A stretch of 64,000 nucleotides of DNA from Gordius sp. MW1 (GCA_964036665.1 OZ038528.1:12716501-12780500); one strand, 5' to 3'. Shown: positions 21,373 through 32,540, counted from the first letter of the stretch. Translations and numbers: made by a program. The notes: generated by a model from the sequence alone, not told the origin.

Positions 21373-22188
21373 ATGGTGACCCCAAGTACAAAAATGGAAA
21401 CACCACAGATGGATGATGACTCTAACGGGGAGAATACGTTATACCACAAGCTCCCCGCGTTTAATACGTTAAACCCACGTATTTGGTTTATTCAGATTGA
21501 ATCTCTGTTTAGAATTCGAAAAATTAAAAATGAATTCACAAAATTAGGTTACCTCATAGAAAACCTTCCACAGGAAGTGACGGCCGAAATTCCAGACTTA
21601 CTGGAAAACATACCGAACGAAGCCCCGTTTTCAAAAATGAAGGCAGCTATTATCGAACGCACATCCCGAAGAGATATGCAACGTCTGCACGACCTACTGA
21701 CAAACGTGGAACTCGGAGATCGATCCCCATCACAGCTGCTACGTTATATGAGAACCTTGTTAGGATCACATTCAATGGACGATACCATCCTTAAACAATT
21801 GTGGATGGACAAATTGCCAGCAACAATGACCGGTGTACTAGCAATTTTCGCGCCGGATCAAACACCCACAAAATTGGCAGAAACAGCAGATAAAATCGCA
21901 GCCACGTACCACGTAAGTCCCATAATTAATTCATTAAACCCAGATCTAAATAAAGAATTGGAAGAACTAAAAGAGCTCGTAAAAAACCTTAATGTCACAG
22001 TAGAAACACTAAAAAGGGATGTACAAAAAGTACGCTCACGTTCTTTTTCAAGACATCGATCTTACTCACGTCACACACGCGCAGCAAGGACAAACGAGCC
22101 TAACCTATACTGGTATCACAATCGTTTCCATGACAAGGCCACAAAATGCGTAGAACCTTGCACGTTCCACCAAAAAGATTCAAACTAA
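21373..22188 (+). CDS. gag: Gypsy Gag, CsRn1-type, intact frame
   Basis: 271 residues. The capsid region with LPAFNTLNPRIWFIQIE and QLLRYMRTLLG is typical of invertebrate gypsy Gag. An Arg/Ser-rich segment (SRSFSRHRSYSRHTR) precedes WYHNRFHDKATKCVEPC. In CsRn1 elements this tail is a CHCC zinc motif (CWYH…C..PC); here the first Cys is replaced by Tyr (YWYH), so metal binding is probably lost. The frame is open from the PBS-overlapping Met to the stop at 22186. Confidence 0.85.
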   Translation: MVTPSTKMETPQMDDDSNGENTLYHKLPAFNTLNPRIWFIQIESLFRIRKIKNEFTKLGYLIENLPQEVTAEIPDLLENIPNEAPFSKMKAAIIERTSRRDMQRLHDLLTNVELGDRSPSQLLRYMRTLLGSHSMDDTILKQLWMDKLPATMTGVLAIFAPDQTPTKLAETADKIAATYHVSPIINSLNPDLNKELEELKELVKNLNVTVETLKRDVQKVRSRSFSRHRSYSRHTRAARTNEPNLYWYHNRFHDKATKCVEPCTFHQKDSN

Positions 22189-22199
22189 TAGGCCGGCCA

Positions 22200-23304
22200 G
22201 CAAAAGCGACATCTGGCACCGGCCTAACAAGTCGCCTATTTTACATATATGATAATTCTTCAACTATGAATTTTTTAATTGACACAGGCGCAGAAATTAG
22301 CGTCATCCCAGCAACCAAACGCGAACGACTCAATTGGTCCAATATGCAGCTTCAAGCTGCAAATGCAAGCGTCATAAAAACGTTTGGGCAGAAATCGTTG
22401 ACGTTAGACCTAGGCCTAAAAAGGCCATATCAATGGAGCTTTACAATAGCTGACGTTAAATTTCCAATATTAGGAGCGGACTTCCTAAGTAAATTTAACT
22501 TTATAATCAATATTTCAAAGAAACAACTGATCGAAACACAAATTATGCCGGCCAAACAGATCGCAGTAAACTCCCAATTGGCTGTAGTAAATCCCCCGGA
22601 ATTCACTTGGTTAGTAAAAAAATTCCCCGCTGTGTTTAAAGCTACAGAATATACGCCAACGGCAAAACATAATACCCAACACCATTAAGAAACAAAAGGG
22701 CCGCTAGTATTCTCTAAACCCAGACGTTTGAATGCCGAAAAACTGAAGATAGCTAAAGGTGAATTCATGCACATGATGGATTTAGGCATCATCCGAACTT
22801 CAAATAGCAGCTGGGCTTCTCCTCTACACATGGCTCCAAAAAAGAACAATAAAGAGTGGTAACCATGCGGAGCGGGCCCTCAATGTCAAAACAATTCCCG
22901 ATCGTTACCCTCTACCACATATACATGACTTTTCACTTTCCTTGTCAGGTAAAAATATATTCACTAAACTGGATTTAGTTCGTGCTTATCACCAAATCCC
23001 AATGGCGCCAGAAGATATCCAAAAAACCGCCATCACAACCCCATTCGGTTTATTCGAATTCTTACGCATGCCTTTCGGTCTAAGAAATGCAGCACAAACG
23101 TTTCAAAGATTCATTGACCATGTTCTCAGGGGATTGGACCATACATTTACCTATTTGGACGACATATTGATAGCCAGTTCTTCACTTGCAGAACACAATG
23201 TACACGTTGAACAAGTAATACGACGACTTTTCGATAACGGGATTAATGTCAATATGCAAAAATGTAAATGGGGCGTAAAGGAAATTGAGTTCTACACATC
23301 GTGA
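22200..23304 (+). pseudogene. pol: Gypsy protease and reverse transcriptase, interrupted
   Basis: An aspartic protease with LIDTGAEISVIP (about 22277-22312) is followed by ILGADFL. The frame stops at 22686. RT then resumes, with another break near 22860: [31 protein letters not shown] and the catalytic YLDD at 23152-23163. The frame ends again at 23302, where the conserved sequence after EFYTS continues in another frame. Confidence 0.9.
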
Positions 23305-24041
23305 CGTCTAAAGGGTTAAAGCCTATACCCGATAAAATAGACACCATTGACAAATTTCCAACCCCAACTTCAATGACACAATTGAGAAGATTTATCGGCA
23401 TGATAAATTTTTACCGAAGGTTTATCCCTAAGTGTGCAGAGCTCCTCAAACCATTAACCGATCACCTCGACAATACCAAAAGTCCTATTGAGTTAACACA
23501 AGAAGCTAAAGACGCATTTATTCAAGCAAAACAAGCCCTTAAACAAATAACTAGTCTATCTCATTTAGACGAAAAAAACAAACTGTCGCTCACTACTGAT
23601 GCTTCCAACTTCGCAGTAGGAGGAGTTATACAACAACAAACATTAAACGATGATATACTACCACTTGCCTTCTATTCAAAAAAACTTTCACAAACGCAAA
23701 CACGCTACAGTACCTTCAGCCGAGAACTACTGGCCATTTACCTTATAATAAAACACTACAGCCATGTTCTCGAAGGACGCAATTTCACCGTATATACCGA
23801 CCACAAACCCTTAACTTATGCACTTAAGGCAAAGACGGACAAATACTCTCCTCGAGAAATACGTCAACTGGACTACATCTCGAAATTCACAGCGGACATC
23901 CAATACATCCGAGGTAGCACAAACATCGTGGCTGATACCCTGTCCCGTACAGACATCGACACAATCCAACTCCTTGCATCACAGTCATTACTGGAACTCA
24001 TATCTACGAGACAGAAGGTTGAAAATTACACAAATGACTAG
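23301..24041 (+). pseudogene. pol: Gypsy RT C-terminus and RNase H
   Basis: 246 open codons in one frame. RT thumb/connection (LRRFIGMINFYRRFIP), then RNase H with the Asp in LTTDASNFAVGGV, Glu in FSRELLAIY and Asp in YTDHKPLTYAL, then DYISKF…GSTNIVADTLSR. It is displaced by a frameshift from the preceding RT frame. Confidence 0.9.
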
Positions 24042-24169
24042 ACGAAATCTTTAATATTGGAACAATTCCCAATACCTGTTTCAAACCAAAAAATCATTTG
24101 TGATGTTTCTCAAACAACACCTTGACCTCTGGTACCTCCTACCTTACGACAAACAGTTTTCAATCAATA

Positions 24170-25242
24170 TCACGGATTATCACATCCCGGTATCCGTTCA
24201 ACACTGAAACGAATTGCGAAACGTTTTGTCTGGCCTAAAATGAACCATGACGTACGAAAATGGGCTCAACAATTTCTTAATTTTCAGGTCAGAAAAATAA
24301 ATAAACATGTTATTTCTACCCCAGGTACATTCAACCAACCTAATGCTCGATTCAGCCATGTCCACCTAGACATTGTTGGTCCGTTACCACCATCCAACGG
24401 TTATAACTACATTTTCACGGCCATAGACCGATACACCCGGTGGCCGATATCAATCCCTATAAAAGATACTTCAGCCGAAACCGTGGCTCGTACCTTTTTA
24501 ACACAATGGATAGCAAACTTCGGCGTACCAAGCACAATAACAACCGATAGAGGATCGCAGTTTCGTTCAACACTATTCCGACAATTTTCCCAGCTACTCG
24601 GTTATCATCATAAAATCACAACCGCCTACCATCCACAAGCTAATGGGCTGGTCGAACGCTTCCATCGTCAGCTAAAGAGTTCGATAATGGCAAAAGACAA
24701 CGCTAATAAATGGACCGAATTACTCCCATTGATACTACTAGGCATTAGAACGACGATCAAAGAAGACCTAGCTTGTTCTAGTTCCGAATTTACCAGGTGA
24801 TTTCATACAACATTCATCATACGACACCAATGCAACCGAGTTCGTACAAAGCCTTCGACACCATTTCGACAACGTACGTTTCTCACCACCACGTACGTCA
24901 AACACCAAACAACAAATCCCCGCCGATTTGTTTTCTACACCTTACATTTTTATCAGGACCGATAAAGTTCGAAAAAGCTTAATTCCTCTATACGAAGGCC
25001 CCTTCAAAGTTATTGACAGAAAAACCAAATATTTTGTGGTAAACAGAAATGGGAAACATGATAACATTTCTATAGATCGGTTGAAACCAGCATATACCGA
25101 ATCAGTCAACCCTATAGAACTCATAAAAGGTCCGACCATTCAAAACCAACCTTCCACCTCTAAAACTACCACAAAACATACAACAAAAGCAGGACGAAAA
25201 GTTCATTGGCCAGTTAAATTAGCCGAATACTTATATTTTTAG
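24170..25242 (+). pseudogene. pol: Gypsy integrase
   Basis: N-terminal zinc-binding region HPGIRSTLKRIAKRFVWPKM, but the expected C-x2-C pair reads FLNF, so both cysteines are lost. The DDE core is present: HLDIVGPLPP, TTDRGSQF and NGLVERFHRQLK. A stop at 24798 splits it. The C-terminal domain resumes at 24928 with LIPLYEGPFKVIDRK and SIDRLKPAY and ends at 25242. Confidence 0.85.
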
Positions 25243-25274
25243 CACTCCTTGCAAATAGGGGGGGGGGGGACTTG

Positions 25275-25550
25275 TATGGGTTACCTTGGCAAATAAAATC
25301 TGAATATAGCAACGCGACCATTGGTTACCTATGCAAAAAAACTCACGCAACCTATACATAAAAGTTAATACATTCAAATAGTTGAAGGTCTTGTAATACA
25401 CCGTTATTATAACCTCGACCAGTGTATATAAGCGTTATTTTAACTAAAAAAACAATTCGTTCATTTCTTTCTGTTGTGTGCTTTAAATTAATATCTTGTC
25501 TAATAAAATAATATATTTATTAACAGTTTACAGGTATCCAAACCGCAACA
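25275..25550 (+). repeat. 3' LTR of gypsy element
   Basis: 276 bp, starting TATGGGTTACC and ending AACCGCAACA, with CACG on its right. Near-identical to the left LTR. Confidence 0.85.
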
Positions 25551-25811
25551 CACGCGACCCCCCAAATATTTTATAATTTGTTTGCGGCCCCCCATTTTTT
25601 TTATAATAATTTATATTTGTTATATCATCTATAATATATTGATTTTCTATTATTTTTTCATTTTATTATATAATAAACATAAAACACAACTTTATTATTT
25701 CATTATCTATTTAAAATTTAAATAGATAATGAAATAATAATAACAGAAAAACTTCATAATTAAACATAAAAACAATGTTTAAATAAAAAATATATGCATT
25801 CGGAAATATAT

Positions 25812-26120
25812 TTAATGAGATTTCTGCTGCTGAACATCTTCAGCCAATTTGTTAATTCTTGGTTCAATTGATTGTAATGCTATCCTCATGCAGGAATCTA
25901 GTCGCAATCGATTGTGTTTTTTAGTTTTTATATCCACCATAGTTGAGAAGCCTTTTTCACACAAATATGTACTAGCGAAAGGCAGCAAATTTTGAATTGC
26001 TGCCGAAAATAATGGAGGATATTCTGCACGAATTTGTATCCAAAATTGCGGCAAACTTAGTTTTAAACAAAGATTTAAATTACAATCATTTATTAATTCT
26101 AATAATGAATCTAAAAGCAA
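25812..26120 (-). pseudogene. hAT transposase C-terminus, ZBED5/Charlie-like
   Basis: The frame ends in a region highly typical of ZBED5-related hAT transposases: FWIQIRAEYPPL, LLPFASTYLCEKGFSTM, KTKKHNRLRLD, then LAEDVQQQKSH. It lies on the minus strand between the gypsy element and the right hAT end, so the transposase was read leftward and was cut by the gypsy insertion. The N-terminal part is missing. Confidence 0.8.
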
Positions 26121-26866
26121 CGAGTTCGAATCCCCTGGTGAGTATTTTTTCTAAAGCTTTTCTGAATATTTTTATTTTATTCTAAAAAAATTTGGCGACC
26201 CCCCGGCAAACTTCTCGCGACCCCCTAGGGGGTCGCCACCCCCAGGTTAAGAATCACTGATCTAAAGTACCCAAAAGTAGACATGTTTACATACCTCTGC
26301 TCGGTGCTACATCAAGAGGGAGGTTGCGCAACAGAAGTCAATGCCCGGGTCCCAAAAGGATGGCTTAAATGGCGAAGTATATCCGGTGTAATGTGCGACA
26401 AGAAAATGCCAATATGTTTGAAGAGCAAAGCTTATAAATCCATCGTCAGATCGGTGTTACTCTATAAAGTGAAACATAAGCATTAAACACCAAGGAAGGA
26501 AAGCTATTACAAGCCACAAAGATGAGAATGGTACGGTGGAGCTTGGTGTATACTAAGCTCGACCATATGACGAATGACTTTCTCATGATAAAAATGGGTA
26601 TTTAACTTATGGCGGACATGATTAACGAAAATCGGCTAAAAAGTGGTATGGGCATATACTAAGAAGGGACGCGAATGACGTAAATCGAAAAGTACCATGG
26701 AGGTACCGGAGAAGAGAGAAAGAGGACGGACCCTATGTCACGTGGAAATATAGAAACTAAAACGATTAGTCAAGATATGGCACTCACCCGGTCAAAATGA
26801 AGAAACTTATCAAAGCAAACCCCACGACTGTGGGACCAAATTACTGATAAAGAAGAAGAAGAATGT

Positions 26867-28480
26867 AGGACGAGATCGAGACGAGAATTTTTACCTCGAG
26901 ACGAGACGAGACGAGATTTTATAGTCGAGATCTCGGCTTTTTATTTTTAACTATTGAGACTGAATTTAGCTAATTAAGAATTATTATTTTATTACATTTA
27001 CATTTAGGATATTAAATGCAAATTAATATGATTTTGATTGATACTAATTTACGCACCTATTTATCCGCTTTGTGCTAATTTCAAATTTGTAATATAATTT
27101 TATTCAATAGACAACATAGTATTAGTGGCCCTTAGGGTATATGAACAATTAATTATGTATTTTTTACTTATTTGCATAGCATTATCATACAATATAAGGT
27201 TTTAGACCTATAATGAGTTTATGCGCAGAAAGTTTATCATCCAACTCAAAAAAGAGCAAGCTTATCAAAAATTTGACAGTATCCAAGGATGAATCAAATA
27301 AAATGGGGAAGTGTAAATTGTGCTTTAAAGCACTAAGACTGATAGCAATACTTGAGTTCAGATCTTCAACGACATCTTAAACGTTACCATCATGAGGATT
27401 ACTATAACATTTACCCTACTAAGTTAATAAGGAATTAAACTGCCAAAAATTTTCAGCCATCCTAGATGCTTTAGAAAATCTAAGCATTTTGTAGCAATTA
27501 TATATCACACATATTCATTAAAAATGACTAAATAATTGTATATATTATATAATTAGTTGATTGAAAAATATAATAATCCCAATTTAGCAGCAATGGCTAG
27601 AGACTTTTTGAGCACTCCGGCAACCTCGGTGCCTGCCGAAAGATTATTTTCCAAGGCGTCTCTGACTATCGAAATCGTAATAGATTAACCCATGAATCTG
27701 TCAGGAGCTTGCTCACCTCAACAATTTTCGACCCATCACTTTCATAACATTTTACAATGTAGGCTTGGCAGATGCATTCAAATTCACTGAATTTTTTGCA
27801 AAATGCTACAATTTATCAATAAATTAAAAGATGTGAACATACGCTTTATAGTACGTAATTATTTTATGCGAAAATTAATAAAAAAAATGGATTAAGTTAA
27901 TACCTTCTTATGTATAATGGGATGTCACACTATAATAGAATTGTTTATTTTTATATTTAACAACTTGAAGTAAATTATATATGTGCATTTAACGTAAGAT
28001 CTCAAAACTTTTATGTTTTTCCACAATTAATGCCTATTTTATTGTATTTGCAATGTTCAGATATTTACTTTTTTTAAATAATAATGTTTTTAAAAGTTTA
28101 CTCTTGCATTTTCGTCATTATTTCAATGTTATTATATAAGATCTCATTAATTCATTATGTTAAAATATGATAATTTTATTACTCTTTATCCTTTAATTGA
28201 GCTTTAGCCAGGAAATAAATCGAGTCAAGTAGTATATAACACCTATATTAATGCTTCCTAAGGTTATCTAGCTTATGTTTTAAGGTTTGAGATAAAAAAT
28301 TGGTTCCATTATCACCAATTTATATCTTAAAAAATATGTTTGGTACAATTATTTTTAAAAGTCGAGACGAAACGAGAATTCTCGCCGAGACGAGACGAGA
28401 TCGAGATTTTTCTAGGCCGAGACGAGACGAGATCGAGATTTTAATAATCGCTCCCGAGACGAGACGAGATCGAAACACTG
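26867..28480 (+). mobile_element. hAT element with GAGAC-repeat ends, transposase-bearing copy
   Basis: Both ends carry runs of CGAGACGAGACGAGAT. The right end finishes CGAAACACTG, the family's TAGTGTTTCG end read in reverse with one change. The left end begins TAGGACGAGATCGAG, directly after the GAAGAAGAATG tail of the LINE, and seems shortened; no 8-bp duplication is evident. It contains hAT protein remnants and so identifies the family of the three related elements without coding at 34053, 41554 and 61685. Confidence 0.75.
27300..27745 (+). pseudogene. hAT transposase remnants: BED finger and dimerisation domain
   Basis: At 27312-27440 a BED-type zinc finger is readable across one frameshift: CKLCFKA, then SSDLQRHLKRYHHEDYYNIY. 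At 27576-27745 the hAT C-terminal domain reads PNLAAMARDFLSTPATSVPA followed by ERLFSKA, then after another shift NRLTHESVRSLLT. The catalytic middle is deleted. Confidence 0.8.
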
Positions 28481-28546
28481 TCCGTGTCCCTTCTTTATTA
28501 ATATATTTAAATACTAGAATAAGATTTGCAATTCAGGTCAGTTGTA

Positions 28547-29003
28547 TTATAATCATAGACTAAATAGACTGCTCATCAACGCACAAAATGTGTACCCTTT
28601 TTTCCACCATTTTGAAACGAGGATTGTAACGTTGTGAGCATATAGAAATTAGTAATTTTCGCAAATTAAATAATTTTAAAAAGGTAAATAAAAAAATATT
28701 AAAGTGGGTAGATATCAAAAGCAGCATTTTAAAACAAATATCATTTAAAAAAAAAGATTAAAAATGTAAAAACTGCGATTAAAGTTTGTTTAATAATATA
28801 GTGCCATCAATATTTTGTATAATATTAATTTATTGACGTTTTTTTAATTTATAAACTAGTGAGGAAGTTGAATTGACTGTTATAGGGCAAAATTACATGG
28901 TTAAAATACACCAAATACACTCTTCAAAATGGAGGAAAATTAGACACACAATTACCCATATGCAACATATGCCATGAGCAGTCTATCTAGTCTAAGATTA
29001 TAA
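28547..29003. mobile_element. TA-flanked MITE with ~30-bp inverted ends
   Basis: Left end TTATAATCATAGACTAAATA then GACTGCTCAT; the right end is its reverse complement with two or three changes (TCTTAGACTAGATAG). TA lies outside both ends (28545-46, 29004-05), as for Tc1/mariner-type insertions. No transposase is legible. Confidence 0.75.
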
Positions 29004-29989
29004 TAAACAGGGGAAAAAGCTGAAGTTTGGAAGCTACATAATGTACGCTGTGTGAAGATAATCTAATATATAAAATTCTCGTGAAACGGTGTGGGTTATT
29101 CAACTCCTCCGGAAAGGCTGGATCGATTTTATGAAAATTTCTGCGAATTATTGGTAAGTCTGAGTCTAGGTTTTAAACTATATTGGAAATCTCTAAGTCA
29201 TAAGACGGTCAAGTTATTTAGTTATATACGTTTTGACGTTTAATAAAATGCCAATCAAAAGCAACCTCATGACGTACTGCTTATCTATCGTGTTCTTTGA
29301 AAATTTGAATATACAGTTGTTCAAATTTTGAGTAAGTTTACTTTTATGGTGGTTAAGGATAGAACTCTATAACCCACATAATTGTGGGGTAATTAATAAT
29401 TAAATGTAGGATTATTTTTAATATAATTAAAAAAATTACTACAGATATATATATAAGCACATGAATAATCATGAAACTAAAATATAATTTATAAAAATTT
29501 CTTAAAAGATATCTTAAAAGAAAGATGTGCCTTTTGCCTAATAATAATGTAAGATAAAAAGACTAAATATCATCCAAAAATTGCAAATTTTTATTTGTTG
29601 CAGAGGGGCTGAAAATCAACTAATACAAAGCCTTTAACTCTAAAGATTTTTATCCCTTTGGTCGCTTCGTGTTTGGGCACCTTTGGTAAACAGGTTTTAC
29701 CTATTTTTAGTAGTTAGAAAGACGTTCTCCACCTCTCTGAACATCCACACCCTTTTTATTAAGTATGATTGCCAAAAATATTTTACATCGTTGGCGGATT
29801 TTTGGCAACTTTTGGAAGATCCTCTCGATTTTATATTAAAGTAGCTCATTTTTATTATTTGGTTCATTTCGTTTTTTATATTTTATGTATTTTGTTTATA
29901 TTGCCGCAACTATTTTTATACATATTCTAACTCCTCCCTCCCCTGAAACCTATCGTACATAAAATCCCTTACAATTCTAAGGATAGTGG

Positions 29990-30256
29990 ACTACGCCGAT
30001 TTGTAATCAACACACGTAGAGCAAACGACTAACAACGCCAACAAGTACATCGAGCATTTAAATCGGCTTCATTCCTTCGACTAGCATTCCAGTATGAGTC
30101 TGATGCCGAATATTACGCCCCCTTAAGTTGTGATTGCGACTATGTTGCACTTAAATATAAAAAGGAGTCAGCAGGTTGCGCATCAGGAAAAGTTCGACTA
30201 ACGGAGATTGAAACACCACCTGAACCATTGCACGACTTACTGTCGAACTTGACATA
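29990..30256 (+). pseudogene. Helitron Rep-helicase N-terminal region fragment
   Basis: A frame reading AFKSASFLRLAFQYESDAEY, then CDYVALKYKKESAGCASGKV and PPEPLHDLLSNLT corresponds to the conserved block just before the Rep domain in Helitron proteins (cysteine-rich, then GKV.L…PPEPL..LL). A stop follows and no Rep or helicase motifs remain. Confidence 0.7.
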
Positions 30257-30296
30257 ATGATATTAAATTAAGTAAGGAATTAAAAATTGATTAAAA

Positions 30297-30697
30297 AGCA
30301 TCGGCATTAAACACCAGGGAAGGAAAGCTTATAAAAGCCACTGAGAATTCTACGGTAAAGCCTGGAGTAAACTAAGCTCGACCATATGATGAATGACTTT
30401 CTCATGACAAAAATGAATATTCAACCTATGGCGAACATGATTAACAAAAATCGGTTAAGGTGGTATGAAGATATACTAAGGGGGACACGAATGACCTAAA
30501 TCGAAAAGTACTGGACATGAAGGTGCCGGAGAAAAGAGGAAGAGGACGACTCCGTGTCATGGAACAGGCAAGGCGATAAAGTTATGAAAACTAAAGAGTA
30601 GTCAAGACCTGGCACTCACCCGGTAAAGATGCAAGAAACTTATCAAAACAAACCCACGACCGCGGGACTAAATAACTGATAAAGAAGAAGAAGATTC
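30297..30697 (+). mobile_element. RTE-like LINE 3'-end fragment
   Basis: It matches the last ~400 bp of the LINE at 18480-26866 (CATTAAACACCAGGGAAGGA … GTGGGACC-like … CTGATAAAGAAGAAGAAG). 5' truncation is typical of LINE insertion. It is nested in the Helitron. Confidence 0.85.
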
Positions 30698-31559
30698 AAA
30701 TTAAGAGCTTCACCCCTGTACCCCGGCTGGGGCTGCCCTTCTAAACCTTACTCAAGGGGCTCCGCCCCTTAAACTCCTGTCTACTTGCTGTCTTTGTGTG
30801 GCCTTATTAAGCTCTTCTAAATTCGTATGGGAGCATAGGAAAATTAACGAAGGGCAAATTGAGGGTAGAGGGTCGGGCTACGTCTATAACGGTCCCTGTT
30901 GGCTTAAACTACACAATATATCAGCATGATAACAATGAGACCCTATTTCAATAAAGCTCGGTTGGCGGCCAATGATATACCTAAATTTCTAAGCTGATGT
31001 AAGCAAAATTGTTGTTTGCCCAAATAAGTGAAAAGCTGGGCGCGCTAAAATATGTTCAGGCGCAAAAATAAAACAGTTTTTCAGGGCGGGTTAGGGTTTT
31101 GATTGAAGTCCGAAAACGGCCATTTGCCAGAATCGTGGTTTTGCGGTAGGACCAAAAAAAGTTTTTAGCAGCTTTAATAAAAAGTTAACCTGTTGCAATT
31201 TACAAATTAAATAATTCTTTAGGCATGTATTAATTTATTTGACAGTATATTTATATAGGCAAAATGTGTAAAGCAGAGCAATAAAAAATTTGATGTTAAG
31301 TACTTTGCTTTATGTGTTTATATTTTGTATTTAGCGTGTTAATTCTTCCTACATTAAGTTCGTGAGTTATTTCCCATACCATAGGACAATTATATTTTAA
31401 TCGCTCATTATATGATCGAGGCATAACGATGAGTATGCACATCACTTATAGTATTTTTTAGAAATAATGTAAATAGCAAAACAACGTTTACGGGGTCAGC
31501 TAGTATTTATATAAGTTTTGTTTACTAATAACATATATACCTTGACCTTGTCAATTTTT

Positions 31560-31715
31560 ATACGCAGATGGTGTATGAGATGCATTGAATTGCGACCGCT
31601 TGGAATTCGATTAAGCCATTCTGAGTCTGATACCCTGTGCCCCTCCCTACAAGGACCTATGCCTCTACTGATGTGGGTTCAAATCTCGGCGAGGGCAAAT
31701 TTTTTTTTAAATTAA
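31560..31715 (+). mobile_element. SINE-like unit with a pol III B-box-like motif
   Basis: CCCTGTGCCCCTCCCTACAA, then CTACTGATGTGGGTTCAAAT, then CTCGGCGAGG and a T/A-rich tail. GGGTTCAAATC fits a B box (GGTTCRANNC). A diverged copy lies at 32340-32415 and an inverted one at about 35735-35860 with GGGGTTCGAACC. An A box is not clear, so this may instead be part of a larger repeat. Confidence 0.45.
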
Positions 31716-31739
31716 TAATAATAATATATTGTTCTTGTT

Positions 31740-32540
31740 AATACCATTGATAATATTGGCTTTTTCCCCGTCCGCTGGCTGCTGACCAATGGAAAAAAAT
31801 GATCACTGCTTAAAGTGTGAATCGAAATTTTTTTTTCTCGTTTTTTTTACTCTTATGTATTTATATTCTCTTTTACCGTGTCCTGGTTGCTGAACAATAG
31901 AAAAAATGACCATTAGCCAAAGTGTGAATCAAAATTTTTTTTTCGTTTTTTTACCTTTTATTATTTATAGACCGTCTCTTAGTACTGACCAATGGAAAAA
32001 AATGACCATTGGCTAAAGTGAGAATCGAAATACTTTTGCTTTTTTTTGACTCTTATGTATTTATAGACCGTCTCTTGGTACTGACCAATGGAAAAAAAAT
32101 GACCATTGGCCAAAGTGTGGTTGAAAAAGTTTCGATTTAGCACTGTAAAATTTTTAAGATATACTGACGCTGCCTGTGACATTTTGAGATGCGCGGTAGT
32201 AACAGGCAATAGCGGAGCTATAGCATGTCGCTGCTCATTGTGACATTTTAAGATGCGCGGTGGTAACAGGCAATAGGGAGCTATAGCATATCGCTGCTCA
32301 TTTTGTCGTAAGCCTATAATTAATTTATTGAGCACCTGTAACCTTGTGCCCCTTTACAAAGGCCTATACGTCTACTAATATGGGATCGAATCTTGGCGAA
32401 AGCAAGTTTTTTTTATTAACCTAACACTGATTGTTCTTGTTAATAACATTCGTAATATATGCTTTTTGGCCGTCCGCTGTCTACTGACCAAAGAAAAAAA
32501 ATGACCATTGGTCAAAGTGTAAATCAAAAAAAAAATTTGT
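31740..32540 (-). repeat. CCAATGG/CCATTGG palindrome array, inverted orientation
   Basis: Units of about 110-120 bp contain CTGACCAATGGAAAAAAATG followed by ACCATTGGCCAAAGTGTGAA and a T-run. At least five copies are present, interrupted by other sequence. They are reverse complements of the arrays at 34815-35430 and 37380-38260. Confidence 0.8.

Larger units (their letters stand above)
21072..25550 (+). mobile_element. Ty3/gypsy retrotransposon, CsRn1-like, decayed
   Basis: 4.5 kb with LTRs, then gag, protease, RT, RNase H and integrase in the gypsy order, and a 12-G polypurine tract (25258-25269) before the right LTR. Directly after the 5' LTR, TGGTGACCCC looks like a PBS complementary to tRNA-Trp, as known for CsRn1-type elements; the first Met codon of gag overlaps it. 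Pol is broken by stops and frameshifts near 22686, 22860, 23302, 24040 and 24798. LTR similarity suggests a moderately recent insertion. Confidence 0.9.
21045..26259 (-). mobile_element. hAT (Charlie/ZBED5-like) element, host of a gypsy insertion
   Basis: Ends CAGTGGTTCTTAATCT (left) and CAGTGATTCTTAACCTGGGG (right, reversed) have the classic Charlie-type form, with GGGGGTCGC subterminal sequence. The left flank TTTTAACG and right flank ATCTAAAG match at only 5 of 8, so the duplication has decayed. Removing the element restores the LINE reading (SLDD followed by KVPKVD-like sequence). The gypsy element occupies most of its length. Confidence 0.8.
18480..26866 (+). mobile_element. RTE-like LINE copy 1, 5'-truncated, split by nested insertions
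   Basis: Remaining LINE pieces: 18480-19053, 20261-20668, 20880-21044 and 26260-26866. They encode, with many frameshifts and stops, an RT of the APE-type LINE class: GRDGIPMEALLGC, NQFGFVGGKSTIDP, FIDLKKAYD and the catalytic YADD at 20882-20893, then the post-RT region GWLKWRSISGVMCDKKMPI. It ends in GATAAAGAAGAAGAAG, the short 3' repeat typical of RTE elements, and shares this 3' end with copies at 30297-30697 and 60385. It is interrupted by a hAT (19062-20252), a MITE (20669-20871) and a hAT carrying a gypsy element (21045-26259). Confidence 0.85.
29062..31503 (+). mobile_element. Helitron, decayed, carrying a LINE fragment
   Basis: The 5' end TCTAATATATAAAATTCTCG, followed by ACTCCTCCGGAAAGGCTGGA, matches the widespread animal Helitron 5' region. 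The 3' end ACAACGTTTACGGGGTCAGC followed by TAG gives the CTAG terminus. It lies between A and T, without target duplication, as Helitrons do. The interior has a piece of the Rep/helicase N-terminal region and an inserted LINE 3' end. GC-rich patches lie near 30720-30800. Confidence 0.85.
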
